Below, one piece after another: positions 13,665 through 25,444 of a stretch of 64,000 nucleotides of DNA. Made by a program: the position numbers and the translations under genes. This DNA is from Epiperipatus broadwayi (taxonomy: Eukaryota > Onychophora > Udeonychophora > Euonychophora > Peripatidae). The DNA lies in the NCBI GenBank assembly GCA_028023455.1, contig JAQFVV010006839.1, forward strand, positions 186,001 to 250,000, given 5' to 3'. Below the pieces are notes generated by a model that made no database searches, had not been told where the DNA came from, and worked only from the letters and a program-made list of their open reading frames with translations. The stretch's first letter is position 1; the number at the start of each line of letters is the position of its first letter.

Positions 13665-13745
13665 TGTGTGAGTGGGTTACATTTAGTCTATTACTGTGGA
13701 CATATAAGGGTGGGTTTGAAATGGATTATAAGCCACCCTTATAAC
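13665..13745. repeat. Dispersed repeat B, short third copy with terminal hairpin
   Basis: It matches the right-hand ends of the copies at 8,205 and 19,195 and continues into a perfect 9-bp inverted repeat, TAAGGGTGG ... CCACCCTTA, within about 37 bp. The 19-kb copy keeps only the first arm. This suggests a hairpin near one end of the element. Confidence 0.55.
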
Positions 13746-14179
13746 TCTCCTATCCTTACAGAATTAAAATTTTATGGTCTTAATAAAATTGTAATTTTTA
13801 ACTTTGTGTACATGCATATTTTGTGTTGGATCATTCAAGTTTTTTTACTCTTTCTTTCTTCTTTTAAAAGAGGGTTATAACATCAAACATACTTTGAACT
13901 CTTTACACTCTCTCACTTTATCTTTGCCTCATGGTAAAGTGAGATTTACATATGGGTGTCTTTGATTTTTTATTATGATGATGGTTGCATAGCATGAACC
14001 CAACCAGTGATGTGCTTCTGTTATAGAATGCACATAGTCAACTTGTTAGCCTTAATCCTGCTTCTTCTGGGGCTTTCTCAATTTTTAAGGACTAATTAAA
14101 CATTGGAATATTCATCACTTTGTATGGATCAGCTTCTAAGTCTCAGTTGTCTCTAAAGTATTCCAGTAATTGCTTTTGC

Positions 14180-16571
14180 TATTACCTGGGCATACTCTCA
14201 TCATATATTAATGAACTGATTTTTTATGTTATCTAACCTTTTTTCTATTTGCAAATTTCAAACAAAAATCACACATCATTTAATTTACCTATCAATTCAG
14301 TATAACATCTCTGTGGTCACTCTAATTGACCAAGATGTGATTTTAGGATGTGGGTGTTATATATCCTTTTTACTTCCTCTGCTATCTCTATCCAAAATGC
14401 ATTTGAACCTGATTGTCTTAAGATAGTAAATGGTTACATATACTTTTGATAAAACTTCTGATATTTGCTCTCTAGTGGTTTACTAATATAGGGTGTCTTG
14501 ATCAATACATTGTTCCCTATTTTAACATTGTGAGTACTCCCTTTCTTGTTTTTGTTCATCTTCTCATATAATATACTCCAATTGAAAAGCTAAATGGATT
14601 GCATATTTATATACATCACTTTTTTCCTCTTATATAACAGTATATATGGGCCCAATCCTCTTGTTCCTTTGTGTTGGGTTCAGTTTTGTGTCCCAGGTCA
14701 ACATTGTGGAGGTCCATCCCTACATTGGCTTATTAAGCATCTACCAACATGATTCAACAATTTCCTTTATTTGAATTGCCTTCTCAATGACTTTCTACAT
14801 TGGCCATGGAGAAATTTCAAATGCCCTAATATATTTTTTTAAAAGTTAAGTCCACTGACTTCATCCATGCCCTCAAAATTTGTCTTTCTATATTGACAAT
14901 TCTCTCTTGTGGTAGCTATTTGAGCTAGTAGTGTTCCATTCTGATGGCATTGCACAGTTTATCAGCATTGTGCTTAGAGAAAATTTTCACTCTGCTTTGA
15001 AGGTAAATATGAATGTGCCAGGATGATTTCAAATACCCATCCAATTCATGCACTCTCTTCCATGTACTTTTTCATGATGCCTTAAGAATATGGAGTCATC
15101 TTAACTCTCATGGGTTCACTATTCAAGTCATGGTTAATCAGAAAATCCTGTGAGCTAAATCTCATGGACATTCAGGAGTATCATTTGAATGTAAGACTCT
15201 TAACTCCTGAGATTCAGAATCTTATTTAAATTCTACATTATCCATATGTAGGTTTATAGAGTGGTCTGAACTCCCTATCTGACTTTGTGGACTGCATTGG
15301 TTCTTTGTCAATATTGCTAACATCTTTGTATGCTGAAGACTTTTTACTTCACCCATTTCTATCTCTTCTGGGTTTTTAGATTAGGTTCAATGGCTTCAGA
15401 AATGGTGTGATGATTTCCTAAGCCATCACTCTGCATGTGATTGTGTGGTGTACTTCAGTGAATTTAATGTTGTTGTTCATATCATTCTGTTTTTCTTAAC
15501 TGTTATTTTGGGTCCTAGAGTCAACCTTGGCTCATTACACTTCAATAGTCAGTGTCTTCGCACACAGCTGAGACTCGATTACTGCCAGATTTCAGATTAG
15601 TATCTCATCTGTTCTGTCCACTTTATCTCACATTTCAGTGGCACTTTACATCAGCTTCTCCATAGTAGCTTTATCTACAACTTAGTTTATCTCTACTGAG
15701 GTTATTTTATTCTCAAGTCATTTGAATTGGTGTCTAAGGCTTCATTATGCAACTCTTACTCAAGGCTCTGGGTTGTAGAGAGTTTATTCATCCTAGCATG
15801 GGCCTCCTGAAATTCTCTCCAGACTCTGTCTTGTATCTTCTCCTGTTCAGTACATATCTCTTCTCTAATGGCCTCCTGGTTCTTTTATATTCATTACATT
15901 TGCTATTCAGTTGTCCAATGATGCTTAATTTGAACTCTTCTTATCACTATTGGCATCTTAAGTCTTTCTCTTCCATGACATTCCTTGGGTTACCAAGTGT
16001 TAGCTTCATCACCAAAGTTGTCTCTTTGCATGCTATTCAAATTTGTCAATGTTCCACCTCAGCAGAAAACCTAGTTTCAGTATCCATCACTTCTTCCTTT
16101 ATATCCACCCTAATACTATCTACATTTCCTCTTAGGATTTCTTCTAGATTCATCATTTTATTACCCATTTCACTTTTCAATCATTCAGCTTTGACTCTAT
16201 GTTACTAGTATTACTGTTCATATCTTTTTTCATACTGATTATATTTGCTCTCAATTGTGCTTCCATATTACTGTTCATTTGGTTCATTTTTGCTTCTATG
16301 CCATTCATGATCATTTGGATGTTCATGCTAGGGTCATTTCTCCTTTTACAATCTGTACCATTCTAGTTTTGGGTACCTGATTCATTTCCTCACTAAGTGT
16401 TCCTGGTTCTCTAAGTAATGATTGATCTACAGCCTCTGCCTGTGGAGAATGAAGAATGTCAGTGATAGACCACTCTGGGTGCTCAGACCTGTAAAGGTCC
16501 TTCCCCAACATTATTAGCATCATCTTCCATCTCACTATCACTTCATTATTTGATTCTTCAGCATGACTCAT
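14180..16571 (-). pseudogene. Decayed LTR retrotransposon (gag start to integrase tail), minus strand
   Basis: Read on the minus strand, 16,571 opens a gag-like reading frame, followed by broken coiled-coil-like sequence down to about 15,700. Near 14,430-14,530 the minus strand encodes NVLIKTPYISKPLESKY, the pattern of the C-terminal domain of Ty3/gypsy and retroviral integrases. A continuation at 14,330-14,420 includes a short RIYNTHILKSHL-type tail. About 2.4 kb between gag start and integrase end is far too little for protease, RT and RNase H, so most of pol is deleted. Many stops and frame changes show it is dead. A Lys-like primer-binding site lies upstream at 17.09 kb. Confidence 0.55.
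16323..16571 (-). pseudogene. Gag-like N-terminal fragment (82 aa)
   Basis: This is the longest uninterrupted piece of the minus-strand element. It starts MSHAEESNNEVIVRW and is acidic and helical-looking. It continues in a shifted frame as glutamine/asparagine-rich helical sequence resembling a gag coiled coil. It is called gag by position, because it lies between a primer-binding-like site and an integrase-like relic on the same strand. No zinc knuckle is seen. It is not an independent host gene. Confidence 0.4.
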
Positions 16572-17085
16572 TTTTTATCAGATAGTTATCTTCCCTTCTA
16601 AGTATTGTAAAAGAAAAATTATTTTTCAATAGTTAATTATAGTCACTTTTCTCCTTTTAAATATTAATACACATATATATGTCATAGGATTTACTGCTGT
16701 CTCCTTACCATTTAATGTTTACTTAACTCACTCCTGTTTTACATTTTTGTTGATATAGATGTTTTTAATGCCTACTTTTTTAGCCTATATTTTATATGCC
16801 TATCTAGTCTATTTTCATTTGATTTTATTATTCAATTAATTATTCATGATCTCTTTTTATCATCTCCTACTTATCAACTATATATATTTGATGTTTCATT
16901 AGATGTATCACCCTTTATGGCTGGTGTATCAATCTGTTGCTACTCCCATAAATTCGTCAAGCTTGTAGATATGTAAAGTTTAAGAGAAGAGCAAATTCAA
17001 ACAAAAAAGGATTTTTTTGACATACCAGTCCATTGGTTGGACCTCCTAACAACTATGATGTAACATTCCAGATCTACTATTTTAA

Positions 17086-17106
17086 GCCCCTAAGTTGGTG
17101 GTGCCA
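17086..17106 (-). other. Possible tRNA-Lys-type primer-binding site of the minus-strand element
   Basis: On the minus strand the site starts TGGCACCACCAAC and ends GGGGC. It resembles the Lys-type retroviral PBS (TGGCGCCCAACGTGGGGC) with small insertions and mismatches. Just outside, the minus strand reads CATTACA, a common LTR 3' end. About 515 bp separate it from the gag-like start. The LTR itself was not delimited. Confidence 0.35.
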
Positions 17107-17410
17107 AGATGTAATGGTCCAGTTCTACATGAGAAGAGGACAAGCACATCTAATTATGGTCAGACCTAGGGTCTTCTAATAGGATGCTGTGAATGACATG
17201 ATGAAGTAACTAACCAATCATTATATCCACCTCCAATGGGATAGCCCTTGGTTTATTCATTAAATCTAGATACAATTCAGGCTAGTTCATCCATACCTTA
17301 ATGAGAATATTACCTTTAGCTCTCATCAGGAATGAATTTACTATATGTAGCAACTCAGTTTTCATGACTTAAGATATATCCCACCCTATTGTGATGTTGT
17401 TTATGTATTA

Positions 17411-17516
17411 TAATAATCTGCATGTGTGTGAATATATATATATACCAGTGGCCAATTTGATTTAATAATCTGCATGTGTGTGAATATATATATATACCAG
17501 TGGCCAATTTGATTTA
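17411..17516. repeat. Perfect two-copy tandem duplication, 53-bp unit
   Basis: Two adjacent, essentially identical 53-bp copies each contain an internal short (TA)n and the sequence CCAGTGGCCAATTTGATTT. It looks like a recent local duplication. Confidence 0.9.
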
Positions 17517-19190
17517 AAACATGTTAACAAATTTTATTAATAAAAGATAAATATTGAAATTCTATTCACATAGCAAAAGATGTGCTTATATATGTATCAT
17601 ATGCATATCTACCATTTCAATAACTAAATTATTCATTGTACCAACCCATGACCCTGATATATATGCATTAAGACTCCCTATTTATAGAGTTAGCAAGATT
17701 GGCCAAACAAAAGTAAAATAAAAGAAAAAATATTATTTTGCCATCATAATGATCATGAAGCTAACTAACTATTTACAAGATTTTATTATAATATGTCAAA
17801 TAGCTCCATGATTCAATTTCTGTGAGAGACATTTTCTTTGGGAGCCCTCTAACTATGTTCAAGTTCCTATTGTTGATAGAAAAGAGACATTCTTTCAAGA
17901 GCATTAATCATTTACAATGAATAACTAAATCTAACAATTGTTAGTTTTAACATAAACAAATAACATAAATTTTGTCCTGTCCTAGTGAGTGCAAATTAAT
18001 ATGGAAGAGCATCAACACTTTTTACCTTATTCCATATTATTATATGATGATGATGATTAAAAGTCAAGTCACTATGAAGGGAATCAACCTAAATTTTATT
18101 TACAAACAAAAAAAAAACTTTTTCTAACTTAATAAACCTTCACCCCACATTACATTACCTGATTGCAAACACACTGAAACTTCCAAGTATTAGTATAATG
18201 AAAGTAGAATAGTATAATGAAAGTAGAATTTTTACAAAGGCATAAAGTAAAATTAAGAAAAAAGAAATATTACATGATAATTTTGATTTTGTCCAAATCT
18301 TCCTGATTAGAGTTTATAATTTAAACAACAATGTCTTTATGGATGAAGTCAATTCTGATGACTCCTCCATTGTTCTCCAGATTCTCCAGTAATGCAAAGG
18401 ATGGGGTCATTTTTATAACATCACTCTCTTTTTCGGATCCATTAAGATACTTCAGATTAGGCATTATTCATACAAGTGAGCTGCAGCATCATGCTCTCTG
18501 GCAATTAAGATAGCCTCCAGTGCTATGACACATCTATCTAGCCAATACCATTACTTGTTAATTAAAAAAAGATTTAAATTTTCTTCAGTTTATAATTGGT
18601 ATTGAGTGAATTTGTATGAAGAAAAGTTTTATTTCATCACTTATCAGTATGTTCTGGCTATATAATGTTTTTTTTTTTGATTGTCCAAATTTCTGTCTTT
18701 GATTGTCACTACAGAATTAATTTAATCCCTGATTACACTGCTGAAGTTTATTGATTTTTACCATTTCAAACATTGATAACAATCTGTTTCAATTTTCAGT
18801 ACTTTAAAATCCTATGCATAATAAATAATATCTTCAAACACTTCATCCATTTTATTGATGTTCGATATTAAACTATTTGCTGTTTGCCATCATTGTTACA
18901 ACACTTGATAAAATGTGAAAGAGAATGGAAATGACTTGGGTTTGATTTATACTCAACCACATTTTTATTGTCTAGCAAACTCACATTTTCAACTTCCTTT
19001 TCTATTGCTATTGATGCCTATTGTTGTGCAAATGATTGGTTGTTGATATTATGTAACAAGACTATGTAATACATTTACATAGTAAAATTCTATTCTTACT
19101 TTTCAACACTTGGTTGCTTAGATACTGATATGACCTCAGGATACCACCACATCAGTTCTATTATGACATCTACATATTAATAAACAAGAC
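17517..19190. other. Mostly unique non-coding sequence
   Basis: No gene is supported. A less AT-rich patch at 18,330-18,530 has a 60-codon plus-strand frame and an open minus-strand frame, but neither shows a known motif. A 20-bp duplication occurs near 18,194-18,230. Confidence 0.35.
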
Positions 19191-19194
19191 ATAA

Positions 19195-19440
19195 TTGGTA
19201 TATATAAGAACTTTCTCAGATTAAGCTTTTCTTTTTCATTAAAAAGGAGCATTTATTTTATTTCAACATTATCATGGTTTGGTGCTTATTAAACAAACTG
19301 CAGGTGTGTGTGTGTATTTATATGTATGTTTGCACATAAAATTAAATATTAGATATGTAGCCCATTATTTCAGCTTATGTTTTTTATATGGGTTGAGTTT
19401 ACTACTGTGCACATCTAAGGGTGGGTTTGAAATGGATTAT
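19195..19440. repeat. Dispersed repeat B, copy 2
   Basis: Direct-orientation match to 8,205-8,465, with scattered substitutions. It ends with TAAGGGTGGGTTTGAAATGG, shared with 13,711. Confidence 0.7.
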
Positions 19441-19934
19441 AATTCACGCTTACAATAGGAACCAATCATCAATTAGTAAGATATAAGATATGTGTTTCTA
19501 TAAAACTATAAAAATAAAAATTATTAAGACAACCAATTCTTAACCTTCAAAAACATTTTCAATAATTTTTAATTACAACTTGTAAATCATTTTAAAATAT
19601 TAATAGACTCTGAAGCTCATTTAGAAATGAATGAAATAAATAGGAAGATAACACTATTAAGAACTGTAACAAAGATAGCTTGTATAAAAGCAACAATTTT
19701 GCTGTAAATTTTGCACTGAGATAAAAAAATGTATTATGAAAAGGAAAAAAGCTACAGAAGAGAATAAAAATCTCAAAAATATAAAACATCATGTAGGTAT
19801 TTAAAAAAAAAGTTATTTCTGCAAAAAGAGAGCAACTGAAACTATTACTAAAAGGAGAGAGAATAATATTTGGAAATATTTGTGAATTTTATAGTAATAA
19901 AAAACAGCAAAACAAAGCACTTCCTACACTTATT

Positions 19935-21345
19935 ATATTTTTTTAACTGCCCAGCACTTTAAATGAAGTAATGAGATATATAATTAAATCTATGAAGATG
20001 CGAAAGGCTCCAGGAAACAATGGAATTATAATCAATATTTTTAAAATAACAGGTGAAAAAATAAAATTGTTGACAAATTATTTAGCAAATTTTAAGTGAT
20101 AAAGATGTATTTGGTTAATTGGAGGAACGTGGTAGTAATATTAATATTCAAGAAAAGTCATTCAGAAGATATTACTAATTATAGTCTTATCAGTTTTTAA
20201 TCAGTTTTATACAAAATATTTATTAAGATAATTGCAATTTGTCTAAAACAGATTTTGTACTTTAACTAACCAAAAGTACAAGCAGGATTTAAAAGTTGTT
20301 TTTGCATAGTGGATCACTTTCACGTTCTGAAATCAGATAGAAATAATCAATAAATATGAGTTGCCATTATACTTTGGATTTGTAGATTGTGAAACAGCAT
20401 TTGATTTTATATGCATTTTTGTGGGTGATTAAAGCATTAAATCATGAAGGTATAAATTCTTGAAATCATATTCTGAAAAATATTTACAAAACGGCAACAG
20501 TAGTGATTATATTACATAGTAATATTAAAAAGATTGACATTGATAAGAGTGAATGACTGATTAATTTATCTTTAAAACTTTTTAGTAGATTTACAAGGAA
20601 TATTTTTGTGGATTAAAATAAGAAATTGGAGAATAAAGGTAGATGGAGATTATTTATTTAGATTTTGCAGATGATGTAATTGTTTTGCAAATAATGTTTG
20701 AGTATCAGGATGTTTTGCAAGATTACATATAAAAAATAAATGCTAAAAGGGACTAAAGTAATTCCCATTGGATTTATGAGGAAAAAAAAGATTGATATTA
20801 ATGAATTAAAAATTAACAATTAAAAATATCTTGGTTAGAATATAATACAGATGGAAACATAATTGATACAATTAATCAGAATTAAAGTTGGATAGGGAGT
20901 TTTAGGATAAATAATTTAATATTAAAATGGGATATTCCTAGGAATTGAAAAGAAAGTTTTTAATAGATATGTTTATCAATTCTTACTTATGGATTTAATA
21001 TTTGTACGCTTAAAAAAAAAGTAAATTATAGATTTCAAACCACTCAATGAAGAATAAGAAGATGCATGTTAGAAGTAACAAGAAAAGATTGAAAGTTAAA
21101 TACTCAAATGAAAGAACAAACAGGAATTATTGGTATCAGTGAAAGTATTGAGACCAAAATGGGAGTTAGACTGTATATATTAAAGGAAGAAATAAAAATA
21201 CATGATTAGCTGAAGTCTTAAACTGGATCCTAAGAGATTTAAAAGACTTAGAAAAAACCCACATATGTGATAGATGGATAAAATAAGGTTTTCTGGTGTG
21301 ATATAGAAAAAAGAGAATAGTATCAGAGAGACTTCCATCCTAATA
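19935..21345 (+). pseudogene. Decayed RTE-type LINE reverse transcriptase (5'-truncated)
   Basis: Translating the plus strand across frames gives RT landmarks in the right order. These are KMRKAPGNNGI (19,994-20,026); a YFGFVDCETAFDF block near 20,370 corresponding to RT domain A; an intact FADD catalytic motif at 20,664-20,675 (domain C); and a C-terminal region with RRCMLEV and LNTQMKEQTGIIG-type segments near 21,060-21,130. Order and wording match RTE-clade LINEs. Stops and frameshifts interrupt every segment. No apurinic endonuclease domain is seen upstream, consistent with the 5' truncation usual for LINEs. Long inactive. Confidence 0.7.
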
Positions 21346-21689
21346 TGGTTAATAATAATTAATAATGATAATAAGGATCATGAAGTAGTTTGTTTTGACT
21401 GGAGTAAGATTTATTTAAACAAAATATTTCTAAATAAATTTAAAAAATTAGTCATATCTGTCGACCATATTTTAATCACCTTATCATATGCATTTTACAT
21501 ATGCTATATATTGAAAATCCTGTAAAAGATAATCTTATTTAGATAAAAAAATTAAGAGAGAACTATCTGAAAGAATTACATTTTCTTAAAATATGAGATA
21601 TAATAGGAGTGTGTTCTAATGTAAGCTAATTACATGTGTATGGTTTAGAAAAAATGTAATTTGCAATATTTTGTTTTAATTTAATCAAT

Positions 21690-22025
21690 AAAAAAATAGA
21701 GTCATATGACTCCACTTTTTTTTAAGTTTGTAGAAATAAACAATAAGCTTTGCTAATTGCTCAACATGCTTGGAAATAAATGCTTAGCAAAAGAAAGCAT
21801 TTAAAATACTTGCTATCTGAAAACCACTCCCCTGACCAATGGTTTTATGCTTTTGGCACTCCTCAGAGAGGTGCTAGGATAGCTTCAGACACTAGATCTA
21901 AAAACACCAACCCAAAGCCAGAATTTATCCAAGAGTTGACTATTGAATAGAAAATCTGAAGTTTTCAGAAACCTAAATGTCTTCAAACCCAGCTATCTAA
22001 CTCAAATAGGCTATATGGGGGGTGA
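21690..22025 (-). repeat. Satellite-related repeat, copy 1 (left arm of palindrome)
   Basis: On the minus strand this matches both 22,030-22,350 and 22,430-22,720. It is the most complete copy: it extends through the region with AGCTATCTAACTC that the second copy lacks. Part of it resembles the 407-bp satellite unit. Confidence 0.8.
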
Positions 22026-22029
22026 AAGA

Positions 22030-22350
22030 TCTTCAGCCATGGGGTGTCTGAAAACTTCAGATTTTCTACTCAATAGTCAATTCTTGGATAAATGCTGGCT
22101 TTGGGTTAGTCATTTTAGATCTAGTATCTAAAGCTATCCTAGTGCCTCTCTGAGGAGTGCTAAAAGTATGAAACCATTGGTCAGGGGATGGGATGGTGCT
22201 TTTCATTTCAAGATATTTTAAATGCTTTATCTTGCTAAGCATTTATCTCTAAGCTTGTTGAGCAATTAGCAAAGCTCTTTGTTTATTTCTACAAGCTTAA
22301 AAAAAAGTGAGTTATGTGATATATGACTCTATTTTTTATTTTTTTATTGA
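22030..22350 (+). repeat. Satellite-related repeat, copy 2 (right arm of palindrome)
   Basis: It is inverted relative to copy 1, forming a foldback structure of about 660 bp with almost no spacer. Divergence is moderate, with scattered substitutions. The outer ends (GAGTCATATGACTC-like at 21,700 and the matching sequence near 22,310-22,335) also pair. Confidence 0.8.
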
Positions 22351-22424
22351 CTATTTCTAGTCTTTGCTTTTAGTCTTAGGCAATATTATATTATTAAGAT
22401 TTTTAATATATGATTTGGCTGAAG

Positions 22425-22720
22425 ATCTCTTAGCCCCACATAGCTATTCGAGTTAGATAGCTGGGTTTGAAGACATTTAGGTGCCTAAAAACTTCAGATT
22501 TTCTACTCAATAGTCAACTCTTAGGTAAATGCTGGCTTTGGGTTAGTGTTTTTAGATCTAGTGTCTGAAGCTATTCTAGCACTTCTATGAGGAGTGCCAA
22601 AAACATGAAACCATTGGTCAGGGGATGGGTGTGATTTTCAGATAGAGATATTTGAAATGCTTTCTCTTGCTAAACATTTACCTCAAACCTTGTTGAGCAA
22701 TTAGCAAAGCTCTTTGTTTT
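22425..22720 (+). repeat. Satellite-related repeat, copy 3
   Basis: Same orientation as copy 2 but keeps the 5' portion that copy 2 lacks. It shares with the satellite unit AGCTATC ... GGGTTTGAAGACATT ... GTGCCTAAAAA and TTTAGATCTAGTGTC. Confidence 0.75.
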
Positions 22721-22899
22721 TTGTTTTTATTTATTTGTTATTTAAAAATTTACAGCAATATATTTAAAATTAAAAAAAGTGTTGAGAATTAAGGATTTGA
22801 TATGTTAAAGAATCAAGATTTTAAAAAAAAAAGATTTTTGAAGTATATAATTGAAATTAATCGCATAATATTAAAAGGAGTAATTTGAATATCTTGTCT

Positions 22900-22903
<4 letters not shown>

Positions 22904-22946
<43 letters not shown>
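22904..22946. repeat. (TA)n microsatellite
   Basis: About 21 TA units lie 33 bp from the tRNA-like copy that follows. Confidence 0.95.
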
Positions 22947-22950
<4 letters not shown>

Positions 22951-22978
22951 TATGTCAAAGCATGGAGCAAGAAGCAAA

Positions 22979-23047
22979 GCCAACTAGGAAGCAAACCCAG
23001 ACCAGCTGCCTGGAAGGCAGCTATGCTAACCACTACGCCACCATTGC
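22979..23047 (-). pseudogene. tRNA-Gly(TCC)-derived copy (tRNA pseudogene or SINE head)
   Basis: On the minus strand the sequence reads GCAATGG, then TGGCGTAGTGG (box A), GTTAGCATAGCTGCCTTCC with a TCC anticodon in a paired CTGCC/GGCAG stem, and GGTTTGCTTCC, a degenerate box B (canonical GGTTCGATTCC). The wording closely follows metazoan tRNA-Gly(TCC). Acceptor-stem pairing is poor and the T-loop is mutated, so a functional tRNA is unlikely. It is either a tRNA pseudogene or the head of a tRNA-derived SINE. Confidence 0.7.
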
Positions 23048-23049
23048 TT

Positions 23050-23628
23050 AACTACTTTATATTTTGTTATTAAGTTGGATGATTATTCCTATTTTTTTAA
23101 ATAAAGCAAAAATTGTACATAAAAACTGCATAAATAAATATACAGCAGATAAAATTATTCAGATACATGACAGTTCTGTATTCTACTCTGACTTAATAAA
23201 TATTATTAGAAGTTGTATGAATGTATTTTGTATTTTTGCCCAGAAGCATTTAGAATAAATAAAAAGTAGAATTCTCAAATCTAGAATTTTACTTCATGCC
23301 TTGCTATAGAATGTAATTGAGTTTGTCATCTCTGTGTTTTCACCATTGGTGTACTATGTGTGGTTTAGCACAATAGTATTTAGGAGTGAATTTACAGCTA
23401 AGAGTTCCAAGATAATTTTTCATAAGAGTAAAGTAAAATAAAAATCTCTATTAATCTGAGATAAACTGTAAAATGCTCAATTAAAGTAGTTGAATTTTAC
23501 ATAGGTTTCTGAACAATAATTATCTTAATAATAATAAAAATCTATTGGTTTGATCTTATATCTACATATTCCAGTTTATTTATATAAAAATTGCACTTGA
23601 AATAGTCATAAAAATATACTTTATATTT
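23050..23628. other. AT-rich non-coding flank of LTR element 1
   Basis: A 64-codon frame at 23,064-23,258 has no recognisable motif. No other feature is seen. Confidence 0.4.
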
Positions 23629-25426
23629 TGACGACCACGTATATGTCGTCGACACACACACACATATTTATTAATAACATTAGATAAATTCACTAACAAG
23701 AAGTAATAAAGGTGAAATAAAGTAGCTAGGGAAAATTAAAATTCTAATGTCAAAATTTACTGTGGATTTGTAATAGTAAGAGAAGGGGAGGGGGTGCATA
23801 AAGAAATGCGTCTCTTTCTCTCTTGTAAGTCAAATGCTAGAAAGTTATTTTGCTTATTGTGGGAGAGGGGAAAAGGAAGCATAAAGAAATGCATGTCTTC
23901 TCTCTCATTAAAAAAAAAAAACTATATAATAACAAATTAAAATAAAATGTAAAAAAAAATGTGAAAAAAAAAATGAATGAATTGTAAATTTAAATAAAAT
24001 GTAATATGTGATATATAAAAGGAAAAACAATATGGCCGTAGGTGTGAAAGTCTGTTGGACAAATTAAATTCCATGACAAAAAAATGTTATCAACGGAAGA
24101 TCTTTGCCTGATCTGTTAAATTAATTGGGACTTAGATTACGGCCACTAATTAAACAAAGAAACAGAATGATAAGAATTGATTGGAAATCTAAGTCTTAAT
24201 TAAAAATTTTTAAAAACAATGAACAAAAGAATGAGATTAAAAAAATGACAGTTTTTGTCTGGGATTGCTAGTAGAGACTTTAGAGAAGCAACAGCTAAAA
24301 GAAAATGGAAGAAGTGTGTGGCTAGTGGCGTTAAAGGGACGTGGGTTCGGATTCAAGCCGTCTCATCACTGACTCACAATGTAAGATCTTTGCCTGACCT
24401 GCTAGAGGGACCGCCACTTCTGTAGCTGTCAATTGAAACTCAACCTAAAGAATCAACCAGCAAACTGGATGAAAATAGCCCCACAAACTGAGGAAGTTAA
24501 TGGAGAACCTAAGGAATCAACAAGCAAAACTGGAACGAAAATAACCCCACAAACTGAGGAGGTTAATCAAGAGCGCTCAGAAGAAATACCCATGGGACAA
24601 TTACAACAAAGCCTAGGTAAAAGCATGCATGCATTTTAATCTGTTTACTATTCATAACTAAATATGCAATTAATAATTCGATAAAATAGAACTCTGTCTA
24701 CAGGACTTTAAGAACTTTAATATTTGATCTGTTTTCATATGTTATTATAACCATATATTTATAAGTGTGTTTTTTTGTTATTATTATTATAATGTATTTT
24801 TTTTATATCAAGTGTGAGTATTAGTATTAAACATATTTATCATTAAATCTCATGTCCTTGCTTTATTCTCCTATCACCAAGCTACGACAGGAAGGAAACT
24901 GTAATTAGTAATTAAAGGGTAATGCTGATTTTTTTTAAAGGTATTCATGTGCTGCTTGTTCGTGCGAATTCCCAATTATATAAAAATAAATAGCAAGCAC
25001 TGGACATTCGTTATATTTCTTTGAAATAGTTTGCTCTGTTCAGCAGCCGAGAGTTCTTGGCTGGGAAAAATAACGCCAAGATAATATGTATGCATTGCCT
25101 TGGGGTTCAGTCAAGGGTATAGATATGAAGTTAAATTTGTATCTGTATTAGCTCTCTGCTTGTATTGTAATGGCAATGGTTAAATAAATAAACAATCCAT
25201 TACAGTTGGAAGCTAAGCTGGCATATTTCGGTTAGCAAAACTGTTAGTAAACAAATAAGAATAAGTAAAGTTGTAAAAAATAAATGTATAATAAATAAAT
25301 AAATGAAAGGAAGAATCAAAGTTGTGAAAAAAATAAAGTATAATAAATAAGTCTAAAATATAATTGAAAGTATTAAAGATTTAAGTCAAATCAAGCAACC
25401 ATCCAAATAACCATTTCTGTTATAAT
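23629..25426 (+). repeat. Element 1, 5' LTR
   Basis: It starts TGACGAC and ends GTTATAAT, immediately before the primer-binding site. The first bases form an inverted repeat (GACGAC ... GTCGTC, 9-base loop). At 23,775-23,915 there is an internal imperfect duplication around GCATAAAGAAATGC, a possible promoter or enhancer repeat. A box A/box B-like pair lies at 24,319-24,354 and a splice-donor-like CCTAG/GTAAAAG at about 24,612. A 68-codon frame at 24,433-24,639 includes a 21-codon internal duplication that the 3' LTR lacks. Confidence 0.85.
24319..24354 (+). promoter_or_regulatory. Box A/box B-like pair in the 5' LTR of element 1
   Basis: TGGCTAGTGGC resembles tRNA box A and GGTTCGGATTC resembles box B. 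They are separated by 14 bases, shorter than in a real tRNA. Both are kept in the 3' LTR at 28,538-28,573. They could be a remnant of a tRNA-like or SINE sequence captured by the LTR. Pol III activity is only a possibility. Confidence 0.3.
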
Positions 25427-25444
25427 TGGGGGCCAGTCCGGGAT
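25427..25444 (+). other. Element 1 primer-binding site, tRNA-Pro type
   Basis: TGGGGGCCAGTCCGGGAT directly abuts the LTR end. It matches the tRNA-Pro primer-binding site known from gammaretroviruses (TGGGGGCTCGTCCGGGAT) at 16 of 18 positions. Confidence 0.8.

Noticed and set aside
15747-16208. 153-codon plus-strand frame
   Set aside because: It lies antisense to the gag-like minus-strand relic and is rich in Leu/Ser as expected for the complement of a Glu/Lys-rich coiled coil.
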